Part shown: one piece after another, positions 36,719 to 46,201 of the stretch
Numbering within the stretch: the first letter of the stretch is position 1
Layout: each line of letters begins with the position of its first letter
Source of the DNA: Haloarcula marismortui ATCC 43049
GTDB taxonomy: Archaea; Halobacteriota; Halobacteria; Halobacteriales; Haloarculaceae
DNA length: 64,000 nt
NCBI RefSeq assembly: GCF_000011085.1
Contig: NC_006396.1
Location: 1,860,001-1,924,000, forward strand
Direction: 5' to 3'
The notes under the pieces: generated by a model
The model's input: only the letters and a program-made list of their open reading frames with translations
Told to the model about the DNA's origin: nothing
Database searches by the model: none
Program-made: the position numbers and the translations under genes

Positions 36719-37486
36719 ATGGCGCAGTCGACAGCAGACCGCGTCGAGCGGAAACGGGGTATCGGTGGGCTGGCGAAGCAGGCGAACCCGGCGTTTGCTG
36801 TGGGGGCAGTCGCCGTCCCGCTCATCGCGTTTGCGGGGGCACTCGCCAGCGGAAACATCCGGGCGCTGACCTACGTCCATGTGATGGCCGGGGTGCTGTG
36901 GACCGGTATCGACCTGTTCATGGGCCTCGTGCTGGGGCCAGTGCTCGGCGGTCAAGAACCAGAGGCACGGGCAGACTTCTTCGCATCGTTCACGCCCAAG
37001 ATGACGTTCCTGATGCCAACGCTGGCGACGGTGACTATTTCGGGCGGCATCCTGCTGGCACTTCGCCTCGGGAAGTTCCCCAACGCCGACCCGTGGCTGG
37101 CAATCCTGACCGCTGCGACGCTGATTCCGGTCATTCTCCTCATCGGCTATCAGTTCGACGCGCTGACCGACCCGAAGACGCTGGGCATCCTCGGCGTCGC
37201 CGTCGTGGGTTCGGGCGCGTATCTCGTCACGACGCTGCCGGCCTTCGCAATGACCTCGTGGTGGATGGTCGCCACGCTCGGTATCGTGACGCTGCTGTCC
37301 GTGCAGGGCTTTGGCGTCATCCTGCCCGGCGAGGTCCGTATCTACCGGCAGGTCGTCTCCGAGAACCCGGACGTCGACCTCGTCTCCGAAATCGGGATGC
37401 GAAACGCCAGACTGGGGGGCTTGCAGGGGCTGATGCAGTTGGCTATCGTGTTCGTGATGGTCGGCCTGCGCTGGTGGACACCATAG
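36719..37486 (+). CDS. Multi-pass membrane protein, unknown
   Basis: A 255-residue protein with a charged N-terminus (DRVERKRGIGG) and about six hydrophobic helices. YVHVMAGVLWTGIDLFMGLVLG near 50-72 recalls CopD/DUF2269-type membrane proteins with a conserved His in the helix, but I cannot assign it. A TATA-like CGTTTTTG lies about 31 nt upstream, and the ATG at 36719 is directly supported. Confidence 0.75.
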   Translation: MAQSTADRVERKRGIGGLAKQANPAFAVGAVAVPLIAFAGALASGNIRALTYVHVMAGVLWTGIDLFMGLVLGPVLGGQEPEARADFFASFTPKMTFLMPTLATVTISGGILLALRLGKFPNADPWLAILTAATLIPVILLIGYQFDALTDPKTLGILGVAVVGSGAYLVTTLPAFAMTSWWMVATLGIVTLLSVQGFGVILPGEVRIYRQVVSENPDVDLVSEIGMRNARLGGLQGLMQLAIVFVMVGLRWWTP

Positions 37487-37520
37487 CGGGGTGGGAGTAT
37501 CCCGTGGTACAAACGAGATA

Positions 37521-37550
37521 GAGCCGGACAGTCCAACCCGGCTCGGGTTT
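37521..37550 (+). terminator. Hairpin after the membrane protein gene
   Basis: GAGCCGG (37521-37527) and CCGGCTC (37538-37544) form a perfect 7-bp stem with a 10-base loop, followed by GGGTTT. It is 34 bases past the stop. Archaea do not need hairpins for termination, so this is tentative. Confidence 0.35.
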
Positions 37551-37658
37551 CTCGGCTGACTTCGGGCGGGGTTGTCTGCTGTTCGAGTGTGTGCACTCAC
37601 GGCGTTCTCTGATGTCGGCAGAACACCTACAGGTTAGCCGTCCGATACGTCGGTTCGT

Positions 37659-39566
37659 ATGTCCGACCCTGACAGCGGTCCGACGGACCCCGAGGCGGTG
37701 CTAGAGGAACTCGCTGGGCTGCCGACGCTGGCGCATCCGACGGCATCCCCTGACGGCAGCGAAGTGGCCTGCTACTACGACGTGAGCGGGCGCAACGAAC
37801 TCCACGTCCTCGACGTCGAGGCCGGCACGCACGAGCAGTGGAGCGACGGCGATGTCCCCAGGAACGCCCGCTGGCACGTGGAGTGGGACGCCGACGGCGA
37901 GCGCGTGTTCTTCCACCTCGACGACGACGGCAACGAACAGAACGACGTGTACGCCATCGACCGCGACGGGTCGGTTGAGGCGGTCGTCGAGATGGACGGG
38001 CAGGTAGTGCTGCAGGACGTTGGCGAGGACGGCGAGACGCTACTGGTCGGGTCGACCCGCGACGGGCAGATGAACCTCTACAGCCACCACCTCGGGAGCG
38101 GCGAGACGTCCAAGATTACTGACTACGACCGAGCGGTTCACACGGGACTGCTCTCGCCCGACGGGTCGCAGTTAGCGTACGCGACCAACGAGACTGACGA
38201 CTTCGACAACATGGACGTGTACGTCAGTGACGCCGACGAGTCGGACCCAGAGACACTCGAAATCGGTGTCACCGGCGCGGAGGCCGCCCCGGCCGACTGG
38301 GGACCCGACGGCGACCGCCTGCTGGTCGTGGACAACAGCGAGGACCTGTCCCGGAGCGGCGTCTACGATCTGGAAACGGACGAGGTAACGTGGTTCGGCG
38401 GCGAGTACGAGGAGGAGCCACAGGCGCTCCTGCCCGACGGCAAGCGGTTCCTCGCGGTCCGGACGCGTGAGGCGACGAAGCTGCCGGTCGTGTACGGCAT
38501 CGAGACCGGCGACGCACGCGAACTCGACCTTCCTGCAGGCGTCGCGTCATTCGGCCGGATGGGCGGTGACCCGATACTGGATGGCGACCGCCTCCTGGCG
38601 CTGCATACGACGCCCACACGCCGCCCCGAACTGCTCACATACGACCTCGCGACAGACGAAACGGAGCCGCTGGTCGAGGCCGAGTACGGGCCGTTCTCGC
38701 CCAACGTCTTCGCCGACGCCGAGTACTTCACCATCGAGTCCGACGGCGTGCCCGAAACGCGGCAGGCGGCTGTCGAGTACGACCCGTACGACACGCTGGA
38801 TATCGGCTGTCTCCTCTATGATTCAGGCGAGCGACCGTCGCCGCTCATCGTGAACCCCCACGGCGGCCCCCGCGGAATGGACAGCAAATCATTCGACCTC
38901 TACACACAGTTCCTCGTTCAGCGGGGCTTCTCCGTCCTGCAGGTGAACTACCGGGGTTCGACTGGCCACGGCCGCGAGTTCATCCGCGAACTGTACGACG
39001 ACTGGGGCGGGGCCGAACAGGGCGACGTGGCCTCGGCCGCTGAACATGTTCTCTCGACCCGCGAGTGGCTTGACGACGAGCGCGTCGTCGTCTTCGGCGG
39101 CTCCTACGGGGGCTACTCGGCGTACTGGCAACTGGTCCAGTACCCGGACCTGTACGACGCCGGCGTCGCCTGGATCGGTCTCACAGACCTCGAAGACCAG
39201 TACGAGAACACGATGGCGCACTACCGAACAGAGTTGATGGAGAAGAACATGGGTACTCCGGAGAAGAACCCGGACCTGTACGAGGAACGGTCGCCCATCA
39301 CCCACGTCGACAACCTCGACGCCCCGCTGTTCATCGTCCACGGCGTCAACGACCGCCGGGTCCCCGTCTCGCAGGCCCGGCTGTTCCGCGATGCCCTCGA
39401 AGACGCGGGCTACACCGAAGGACCGGACGGCGCGTTCGAGTACCGGGAGCTCGGTGAGGAGGGCCACGCATCCTCGGACATCGAGCAGAAGAAACGGCTG
39501 TTCCGCCTCCTCGACGACTTCCTCGGTCGGCGAGTCGGGACCGAAGCGGTCGCTGCCGACGACTGA
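37659..39566 (+). CDS. S9 family serine peptidase (prolyl oligopeptidase type)
   Basis: A 635-residue cytosolic enzyme. An N-terminal seven-blade propeller (about 30-390, with WD/PQQ-like segments such as SPDGSQLAYATNE) precedes an alpha/beta-hydrolase domain. The triad is S482 in GGSYGGYS, D565 in GVNDRRVP and H603 in EEGHASS. It probably acts as an acylaminoacyl-peptidase or dipeptidyl peptidase on oligopeptides. Length fits the family. Confidence 0.93.
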   Translation: MSDPDSGPTDPEAVLEELAGLPTLAHPTASPDGSEVACYYDVSGRNELHVLDVEAGTHEQWSDGDVPRNARWHVEWDADGERVFFHLDDDGNEQNDVYAIDRDGSVEAVVEMDGQVVLQDVGEDGETLLVGSTRDGQMNLYSHHLGSGETSKITDYDRAVHTGLLSPDGSQLAYATNETDDFDNMDVYVSDADESDPETLEIGVTGAEAAPADWGPDGDRLLVVDNSEDLSRSGVYDLETDEVTWFGGEYEEEPQALLPDGKRFLAVRTREATKLPVVYGIETGDARELDLPAGVASFGRMGGDPILDGDRLLALHTTPTRRPELLTYDLATDETEPLVEAEYGPFSPNVFADAEYFTIESDGVPETRQAAVEYDPYDTLDIGCLLYDSGERPSPLIVNPHGGPRGMDSKSFDLYTQFLVQRGFSVLQVNYRGSTGHGREFIRELYDDWGGAEQGDVASAAEHVLSTREWLDDERVVVFGGSYGGYSAYWQLVQYPDLYDAGVAWIGLTDLEDQYENTMAHYRTELMEKNMGTPEKNPDLYEERSPITHVDNLDAPLFIVHGVNDRRVPVSQARLFRDALEDAGYTEGPDGAFEYRELGEEGHASSDIEQKKRLFRLLDDFLGRRVGTEAVAADD

Positions 39567-39703
39567 GACGGATTGTTGTCGAGTATTTCCAACTAGTGCC
39601 GACCCATAGAGTCGACACATACCGGTAAGGCGCTCTAACAATCCGTATGAGTCCTCGGTGTAGAAGCGCTTATGCCCCTGCCTCCCGACCGTTTCGGCCA
39701 ACG

Positions 39704-41929
39704 ATGGCTTGGTCGGGACGCGCCGAGAGCCGGTGTGGCTTCACAGATAACATCGTGGACGTACACGGCGAGGCCGAAGCGGCGTGGGAATGTCCACACG
39801 GCGCACTCGACGGCAAAGAACGGTGTCCGTTCCATTGCCAGCCTGAAGACGTCCCCGATGGCATGGACGTGTCCGAGGCATTTCTCGACGCGATAACCGG
39901 GGATGCCGGCGAGAGTCGGCAGGACCGCGAGCGGGCGAAGCAGTTCATCGGAGCGACGTTCGATGTTCTCGACGTATCGAACGCGGTCGTCGACGCCGCC
40001 GACAACCATCCGGTCGACCTCCGCGGGGCGACAATCGGTCGGCTGGACTGCACTGACAGCGAGTTCGGCCAGCGCCTCGACCTCCGGGGAGCGACGGTCA
40101 CGGAAACGGCCACGTTCGACGGGACGTACCACGAAATCGATGCGAAAGACGCGACGATTTCCGAGGCAGTATTCAACGGGGTGACAGCGGACCGGGTCGA
40201 CCTCAGGGGCGCGCAACTGGACACCGCTGCGTTCGAGAGCGCGGAACTGTCCGAAGTTGATGCCCGCGACGCAACAATTGAAAGCGCGACCTTCGACCGG
40301 GCATCGGTGACCGACGCCGCCTTCGACCGGGTGACTATCGAGGAGGGGTCGTTCCAGCACGCCACACTGGAGATGGCCGACTTCGACGAGGCGACGTTCG
40401 GGACGGGCGACTTCTACCACGCGACCTTCGACGAGGCGGACTTCCGATGGGCGGAGTTCGGCACGGCGCGGTTCTACGGCGCGACGTTCAGCGGCGGCTA
40501 CTTCAACGAGACCAGTTATGACGAGGCCGTTTTCGAGCGGGTGGAGGCCGAGCGACTCTATCTCCCTGACGTGACGCTCACCAACGCGACGTTCGCCGAC
40601 GCGGCCGTCTCGATGAAACTAGTCGTCCACGACTCGGTGTTCGTGGGCACCGACTTCGAGGGCGCAAACATCGAGCGGCTCGACGCCACGGACACGACGC
40701 TGGTCGCCGCGAGATTCGTCGACGCCGCTGTCACCGACCTCGACCTGAGCGGGGCAACGCTGGCGAGCCCACAATTCGCTGACAGCGACATCGACCAGTT
40801 CCGTGCTGCGGAGGTGACCTGCATAGGCACCGTCCGACTCCACGGCTGCACCATCGGATCGGTCGACCTCCGGCCAGCGGCCGTCGAACCGGACGGCGTC
40901 GGACTCGTCTCGCTCTCCGAGACCACAGTCGAAGACGGCACGTTCGGCCAGCCGGCTGCAGGCGCAGCGGTTTACGACCCCGAGCGAGCGACGCTTGGCA
41001 CTGTCCGATTTGAGGGCGACGGGACGGAGAGCGTCCTCAGCCGTGTCGCGTTCTACCGGACGCGGTTCGCGGGCTTCGATTTCCGCGACGACGATGCCCT
41101 CGACTTGGAGGCTGCAAACTACCGGCTTCACGAACTCGACAGCAGGCTGTGGGACGGCCTGCGGACCGCGCTGTCGTACCCGGCAGCCCTCGACGAGGCC
41201 GTCGAAGCCCTGGCGGACGGCAACGAAAACGCAAAGACCGCCGAGCCAGGCACTGTCCCGAGAGTCGCGTCGGCCGGCGAGGACAGGGCGGGCTCGACCG
41301 CCGGCGACGGTAACACGGCCGCGGTGGGCGATGAACCGCCGACTCTCACCAACCTGGCGGCCAAGCAGGCCCAGGACCATGCGGTCCCGACAGCCGCCCG
41401 CGCCACTGCCGAGCGACTCGGGACGGCGACAGAGGGGCGAATCGCGGCTGCCGCCGGCGAGGTGACATATCTCCGGGCCAAAAACGGCGCAAACGACATC
41501 GCCGACAACACCGCGGCCTCCGAGTTCTTCATGTCGCAGATGGGATACCGGCGGCGCTGTCAGTCCCGGCGCGTCCGGGACAGTGCGGCGTCGCTGCGGG
41601 AGCGGGGGCGGGCGCTCGCCCGCTGGGGGATGAACGCCTTCCTGTTCGTGACGACCGGCTACGGTGAGCGGGCATCGTACACGCTCGCGGCCTCGGCGGT
41701 ACTCATCGTCACATACGCGGGGCTGTACCTCGCTATCGCGCCGGACCTGTTCGACAGTGTCGGCCAGTACGCCCAGCTCAGCCTCGGGTCGTTTATTGCC
41801 TTCTTCCTCGGCGGCGTTGGCGAGGTCAGTAATCCGACTGTGAGCCTCCTCGCCCAGTCCGAGGCGTTCCTCGGCGGCTTCTTCGTCGCGCTGTATGTTT
41901 TCGCCCTGACGCGGTCGGTCAGTCGCTGA
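39704..41929 (+). CDS. Pentapeptide-repeat protein with channel-like C-terminus
   Basis: A 741-residue fusion. Residues 1-50 carry a Cys/His set (C11, C30, H32, C41, H44, C45) that could bind zinc. About residues 75-480 contain pentapeptide-type repeats (A-D/N-L-R-G and F-x-x-A-x units) forming a long beta-helix. A polar linker (about 510-650) follows. From about 657 two hydrophobic helices (657-680 and 715-736) flank a pore-like loop (about 686-706, with GGVGEVS). The helix SEAFLGGFFVALYVFAL resembles TM2 of two-helix potassium channels. The ATG at 39704 is preferred to the earlier open codons. Membrane protein; ion conduction is inference. Confidence 0.75.
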   Translation: MAWSGRAESRCGFTDNIVDVHGEAEAAWECPHGALDGKERCPFHCQPEDVPDGMDVSEAFLDAITGDAGESRQDRERAKQFIGATFDVLDVSNAVVDAADNHPVDLRGATIGRLDCTDSEFGQRLDLRGATVTETATFDGTYHEIDAKDATISEAVFNGVTADRVDLRGAQLDTAAFESAELSEVDARDATIESATFDRASVTDAAFDRVTIEEGSFQHATLEMADFDEATFGTGDFYHATFDEADFRWAEFGTARFYGATFSGGYFNETSYDEAVFERVEAERLYLPDVTLTNATFADAAVSMKLVVHDSVFVGTDFEGANIERLDATDTTLVAARFVDAAVTDLDLSGATLASPQFADSDIDQFRAAEVTCIGTVRLHGCTIGSVDLRPAAVEPDGVGLVSLSETTVEDGTFGQPAAGAAVYDPERATLGTVRFEGDGTESVLSRVAFYRTRFAGFDFRDDDALDLEAANYRLHELDSRLWDGLRTALSYPAALDEAVEALADGNENAKTAEPGTVPRVASAGEDRAGSTAGDGNTAAVGDEPPTLTNLAAKQAQDHAVPTAARATAERLGTATEGRIAAAAGEVTYLRAKNGANDIADNTAASEFFMSQMGYRRRCQSRRVRDSAASLRERGRALARWGMNAFLFVTTGYGERASYTLAASAVLIVTYAGLYLAIAPDLFDSVGQYAQLSLGSFIAFFLGGVGEVSNPTVSLLAQSEAFLGGFFVALYVFALTRSVSR

Positions 41930-41969
41930 CCACCGCCAGCTTTCTTCGCTCGGGCAACGTAGGTCGGCC

Positions 41970-42944
41970 ATGGACACCGTCTACGCCGCACTTGGTGACC
42001 GCGTCCTTGTTGGGGACGGTAACAGCGGCTGGGACGATTGCCTCCGTGGCCACGATATCGAGTGTGTCGCCGCAGAGGCTGCCGAGCCGGAGCGAGCCTT
42101 CGTGGGTCCCTCGGATGCTGGCCTCCAGCGGACCACCGACGGCGGCGCGACGTGGGAAACAGTCCTCGATGCCGGCGACCGCGTGACGAGCGTCACGGTC
42201 AGCCCGCACGACGCTGACGTGGTGTGGGCCGGGACGGAGCCGAGCGCGGTCTACCGTTCGGCTGACGGTGGTGAAACGTGGACCGAGAAGCCCAGACTGA
42301 CGGAACTGGACTCGGCAGCACGGTGGTCGTTCCCGCCGCGGCCCGACACCCACCACGTGCGCTGGCTCGCCCTCGCTCCAGACGACCCGGAGCAGGTGTA
42401 CGCCGCCATCGAGGCCGGCGCGTTCGTCCGCAGTCCCGACGGCGGCGAGACGTGGGTCGACCACCCCGACGGCGCTCGGCGAGACAACCACACGCTGGCG
42501 ACCCATCCTGACGCTCCTGACCGGGTGTACACCGCCGCCGGCGACGGTTTCGCGCTGTCGACCGACCGTGGAGCGGCGTGGACCCACCCGCAGGAGGGGC
42601 TAGCCCATCGGTACGTGTGGGGGCTGGCCGTCCACCCCGACGACCCGGACTGTGCTATCGTCTCGGCGGCCAGCGGACCCCGTTCGGCTCACAGTACACA
42701 CGGCGAGAGCTACGTGTATCGATGGAACGGTGACCGGTGGACGCAATCGATGGACGGCCTGCCGGGACCGGAAGGTCTGGCCCGGCCGATTCTCAGCGCT
42801 GCCCCGACTGATGGCTTTCTCGCGTTGACGAACCACGGCCTGTTCCAGTCGAAACACGGGGAGACGTGGGTCAAGCAGAACCTCGTCAGCGGGGACTGGA
42901 CAGCCGAGTACGACCAGGTCCCGAGCGGACTGGCCATCGTCTAA
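41970..42944 (+). CDS. BNR/sialidase-like beta-propeller protein
   Basis: A 324-residue protein built of repeats with Asp-box/BNR-like loops (TTDGGATWETV, SADGGETWTE, SPDGGETWVDH, STDRGAAWTH, KHGETWVKQ). This is the beta-propeller of the sialidase/Vps10/PSII HCF136 type. There is no signal peptide, so it is probably cytosolic. No catalytic sialidase residues are identified. Function unknown. It starts 40 bases after the pentapeptide-channel gene and may share its transcript. Confidence 0.78.
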   Translation: MDTVYAALGDRVLVGDGNSGWDDCLRGHDIECVAAEAAEPERAFVGPSDAGLQRTTDGGATWETVLDAGDRVTSVTVSPHDADVVWAGTEPSAVYRSADGGETWTEKPRLTELDSAARWSFPPRPDTHHVRWLALAPDDPEQVYAAIEAGAFVRSPDGGETWVDHPDGARRDNHTLATHPDAPDRVYTAAGDGFALSTDRGAAWTHPQEGLAHRYVWGLAVHPDDPDCAIVSAASGPRSAHSTHGESYVYRWNGDRWTQSMDGLPGPEGLARPILSAAPTDGFLALTNHGLFQSKHGETWVKQNLVSGDWTAEYDQVPSGLAIV

Positions 42945-43002
42945 TACCGCCACCTCGTGATTCGGTCGGAAGACGCGCAGAACACACAGCAGACAGCAGT
43001 CC

Positions 43003-43389
43003 TTACAGGGCGGTGACGACCACGTATCCGATGCCGCTCGTCACGACCGTCGCGGCGGCCGCAAACAGGAGAATCTTCGCCGCTTTTCGCCGGTCAGCGC
43101 GAACGGCCTCACTTGTATCGACACTGCCGCGTTCCCCGCCCGACCCCGAGAGGTCGTAGCGGGCCAGCGCACCGAAGGCGACACAGAACCGGAAGTAGTC
43201 CTGAAACGCGCCGACGTACCCGCCGAAAATGAAGGGGATAGTCGCCCACAGCGACAGGTTGGGGACCGCGCCCACTGCGACGGCGAGCGCGAGACCGACA
43301 GCGACCGCAAACGAAGCAATGGCCGACAGTCGGCGGGCGCGGCGCTGGTTCGCTCCGATGTTACACACCCCGGGCTGATACTCTGCCAT
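43003..43389 (-). CDS. Membrane protein, unknown
   Basis: A 128-residue protein with a cysteine and arginine-rich N-terminus (CNIGANQRRARRLSA) and three hydrophobic helices: IASFAVAVGLALAVAVG, SLWATIPFIFGGYVGAFQDYFRF and ILLFAAAATVVTSGIGYVVV. No family recognised. It is divergent from the next gene with 122 bases between starts. Confidence 0.72.
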   Translation of the reverse strand: MAEYQPGVCNIGANQRRARRLSAIASFAVAVGLALAVAVGAVPNLSLWATIPFIFGGYVGAFQDYFRFCVAFGALARYDLSGSGGERGSVDTSEAVRADRRKAAKILLFAAAATVVTSGIGYVVVTAL

Positions 43390-43511
43390 AGGCCATGACA
43401 GGGGCTACACCGACAAATACGCCCTGATTCGGGTAGTGACGCGACGGTCGGTTTCAAATGGTTGTGTCGTCAGGGGTGTGGTTTTTCATTTCGGCGGTCA
43501 ACCATCCAGCT

Positions 43512-43937
43512 ATGTCCCTCCAGTTCGAGCTATCGAAAACGTGGAAATGCGCCCTTATTGGCGGCGTCATCCCCGCAGCGTTCACGGTCGTGGACGTGTT
43601 GCGGTCAGCATCGAATATCACCTTTCAGGGGCTTTTCCTCGGCGGCGTCGTCGCAGGCTATCTGGTCAAACGTCACGGTGGGGTCGGGACTGCCGCCGGA
43701 ATTAGAGCCGGACTCATTGGCGGCGTTCCAGCGCTCTGGTCGCTGAAAGAGCTGTTAGTGGCTATCCCAACGATTCCGAATCCGCTTTGGTTCCGGGTCG
43801 TCGGCGTCGGACTCGCCCTCGTTGTTGGTGTGCTACTGCTGGGCCTCCCGATGGCAGTCGGCGGCCTGGCCGGCCGTTTCGGCGGCTGGCTGGCTGAGCA
43901 ACAGGGCCATCCGCGGGTCCCCACGGCGGGGAGTTGA
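43512..43937 (+). CDS. DUF5518-like membrane protein
   Basis: A 141-residue protein with four hydrophobic helices rich in glycine: WKCALIGGVIPAAFTVVDVL, FLGGVVAGYLVKR, a Gly-rich segment and VGVGLALVVGVLLLGLPMAVGGLAG. The GGVVAGYL and following Gly patterns match haloarchaeal DUF5518 proteins from memory. GTTTTTC at about 43481-43487 is the TATA-like box, 28 nt before the ATG at 43512; the frame's upstream codons are probably untranslated. Function unknown. Confidence 0.75.
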   Translation: MSLQFELSKTWKCALIGGVIPAAFTVVDVLRSASNITFQGLFLGGVVAGYLVKRHGGVGTAAGIRAGLIGGVPALWSLKELLVAIPTIPNPLWFRVVGVGLALVVGVLLLGLPMAVGGLAGRFGGWLAEQQGHPRVPTAGS

Positions 43938-44018
43938 CCCGGCGGTCGTCCCGGGAACAGGGACAGCAGTCTGTATGAATCAAGAAGCTATTTGATTCGT
44001 GACACCGAGAGAACGTGT

Positions 44019-45101
44019 ATGTACGATGTTGTGGTGGTCGGCGCGGGTCCGGCTGGGTCCCGGTACGCGCGTCAGGCGGCGAGTCGGGGGCTCGACGTGG
44101 TGGTGTTCGAACAGGGAGAGATCGGCAAACCACTGGCCTGCTCGGGCCACGTGAGCACGGATATCTGGGAATTCACCGAGGACGCCCGCGACGAACTGTT
44201 CCAGAACGAGATTTCGGGCGCACGCTTTCACACGGGCGGTCCCGGGAGCCAAGACCACCCATTCTACAAGGACGAGGTCATCTCGAACGTCATCGACCGC
44301 GTCGGCCTGGACAAGCACCTCGCGGGGCTGGCCCGCGACGCCGGTGCGGACGTTCGAGAAGCACACTCCGTCGTCGGGGTCACCGAAGACAGGGACGGCG
44401 TCACCGTGGAGGTCCGCGGCGACGACGGCGTCGAGACACACCGGGCGAAGATGGTCGCGGGCTGTGACGGCCCGAAGAGCCGCGTCCGGCGGGAACTGGA
44501 CCTGCCGGAGCCCGACGAACTGCTGCATGGTGTTCTCGGGTTCAGCGATGAAGTGGACCACGGCGATTTCGTCGACGTGCACCTCACCGTTCCGCGGTTT
44601 TTCGCCTGGCGCATCCCACGGGGCGAGGCCGGTGTTGAGTACGGACTGGCGGTGCCGCCGGGCGATGACGCCCGCGGCCGTTTCGAGGAATTCGTCGACG
44701 GCTACGGCGTCGAAACTGACCACCGCTGTTCGGGACTCATCCCGATTGGCCCGCCGAAGCGAGTCACCGGCCGACGGTCGTTCCTCATCGGTGACGCCGC
44801 GGCCCAGACCAAGCCCTTCACCGGCGGCGGCATCCGCTACGGCATGACCGCCGCCGACCACGCAGCCCGAGAGATAGACCCCGAGGACCCGGCGACACTG
44901 GGCGAGTACGAGCGGGCGTGGCGCGACGACCTCCGGCAGGAAATCCGCCTCGGCCACGCGGTTCGGGCCGGCTACTCTGCGCCGGAGCCGATACAGAAAG
45001 CCGGGATGAAAGCCTTCGAAGGCGAGATCGGCGTCCACATGGACCGGCCGACGACGCTGTTCTCCCGGGAGCAGTTAGCAGCGCTGTTCTCCCGGTCCTG
45101 A
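44019..45101 (+). CDS. Geranylgeranyl reductase family flavoprotein
   Basis: A 360-residue FAD protein. The N-terminal GxGxxG motif is VVGAGPAGSRYAR (about 6-18), with a conserved PLACSGHVS segment and the later GDAAAQTKPFTGGGIRYGM, where FAD and the lipid pocket meet. The family saturates geranylgeranyl chains of archaeal lipids, quinones or other isoprenoids. This copy could act on lipid precursors or menaquinone. TATTTGA at about 43989-43995 supports the start at 44019. Confidence 0.88.
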   Translation: MYDVVVVGAGPAGSRYARQAASRGLDVVVFEQGEIGKPLACSGHVSTDIWEFTEDARDELFQNEISGARFHTGGPGSQDHPFYKDEVISNVIDRVGLDKHLAGLARDAGADVREAHSVVGVTEDRDGVTVEVRGDDGVETHRAKMVAGCDGPKSRVRRELDLPEPDELLHGVLGFSDEVDHGDFVDVHLTVPRFFAWRIPRGEAGVEYGLAVPPGDDARGRFEEFVDGYGVETDHRCSGLIPIGPPKRVTGRRSFLIGDAAAQTKPFTGGGIRYGMTAADHAAREIDPEDPATLGEYERAWRDDLRQEIRLGHAVRAGYSAPEPIQKAGMKAFEGEIGVHMDRPTTLFSREQLAALFSRS

Positions 45102-45165
45102 CGGACGTGTTACCGAACTATCGTGTGCAGGTAACGTTTTTACCGACCGCTGGAAAAGGGCGGGC

Positions 45166-46170
45166 GTGGTAACACGCCGACGAACCTACGTCCTCGCGGG
45201 CCTGCTCGTTCTTACCGGCTGCCTGACGACGGTCCTGCTCGCGCGAGTGCTCTCGACAATATTCTTCGCAATCACGGTCGCATACGTGCTCTTCCCCGTT
45301 TCGGAGTGGCTCGGACGCCACGGGCTCAACAAGCGACTGTCAGCGGCTGTGACGACGGGTATCGCCTTTGTCAGCGGCACGCTCATCGTCGTCCCGCTCG
45401 GGGCCGTGCTGTATCTCCGGCGTCGTGACCTGTTTACCTTCTTCCAGCAACTCCCGCCGATGGTGACCCTCGAAGTCGGTGAGTTTAGCTACCCGGTCGA
45501 GATTGCGCCGACGCTGATAGCCGCCCGAGAGACGCTCACGGCCGTCGCGGTCGACCTCGCTGCCGAATCGCCTGTGCTGGCGCTGAAAGCCGTGCTGTTT
45601 TCGATTCTTGTTTACGCGATGCTCTGGCGGCCACAGGCACCAAAAAAGGCCGTCTATCGGACAGTGCCGGCGTCGTATCACGAGGTCGTCAACCGACTCC
45701 ATCAGCGACTCCGGGGGACGCTGTACGCGATTTACGTTCTTCAGGCGGCGACGGCGTTCGGGACCTTCGTCGTGGCGTGGGTCGTGTTCTGGCTGCTGGG
45801 CTATCAGGGCGCGTTCGCGCTGGCGGTCGTCGCCGGCATCCTGCAGTTCGTTCCCGTCATCGGCCCCAGCGTGGTCGTCCTTACCATCGCTGTCGCGGAT
45901 ATCATCAACGGCAACATCACCGGGGCGGTACTGGTGACCGTATTCGGCCTCGTCTTCGTCGGCTTCCTCCCCGACGCGGTCATCAGGCCGAAACTGGCCC
46001 GCTACACGACCGGGCTCCCGGCCAGTCTCTACTTCGTCGGGTTCACCGGCGGCGTGTTAACACTTGGCGTCATCGGCTTTATCGCCGGGCCGGTCGTTAT
46101 CGCGCTGCTGGTCGAACTGTCGTCGCTGCTGACCAGCGAGCGACAGGGGGACCAGCAGCGGCTGACGTAA
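45166..46170 (+). CDS. AI-2E family transporter
   Basis: A 334-residue permease with about eight hydrophobic helices, including an N-terminal pair and a C-terminal GLPASLYFVGFTGGVLTLGVIGF-PVVIALLVEL region typical of the AI-2E/PerM family. Members export small molecules or act as Na+/H+ antiporters; the substrate is unknown. It starts with GTG at 45166, 27 nt after a GTTTTTA element. Confidence 0.83.
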   Translation: MVTRRRTYVLAGLLVLTGCLTTVLLARVLSTIFFAITVAYVLFPVSEWLGRHGLNKRLSAAVTTGIAFVSGTLIVVPLGAVLYLRRRDLFTFFQQLPPMVTLEVGEFSYPVEIAPTLIAARETLTAVAVDLAAESPVLALKAVLFSILVYAMLWRPQAPKKAVYRTVPASYHEVVNRLHQRLRGTLYAIYVLQAATAFGTFVVAWVVFWLLGYQGAFALAVVAGILQFVPVIGPSVVVLTIAVADIINGNITGAVLVTVFGLVFVGFLPDAVIRPKLARYTTGLPASLYFVGFTGGVLTLGVIGFIAGPVVIALLVELSSLLTSERQGDQQRLT

Positions 46171-46201
46171 TGTTGACCGCACCAGCAGTTGCGACGACGC
46201 C

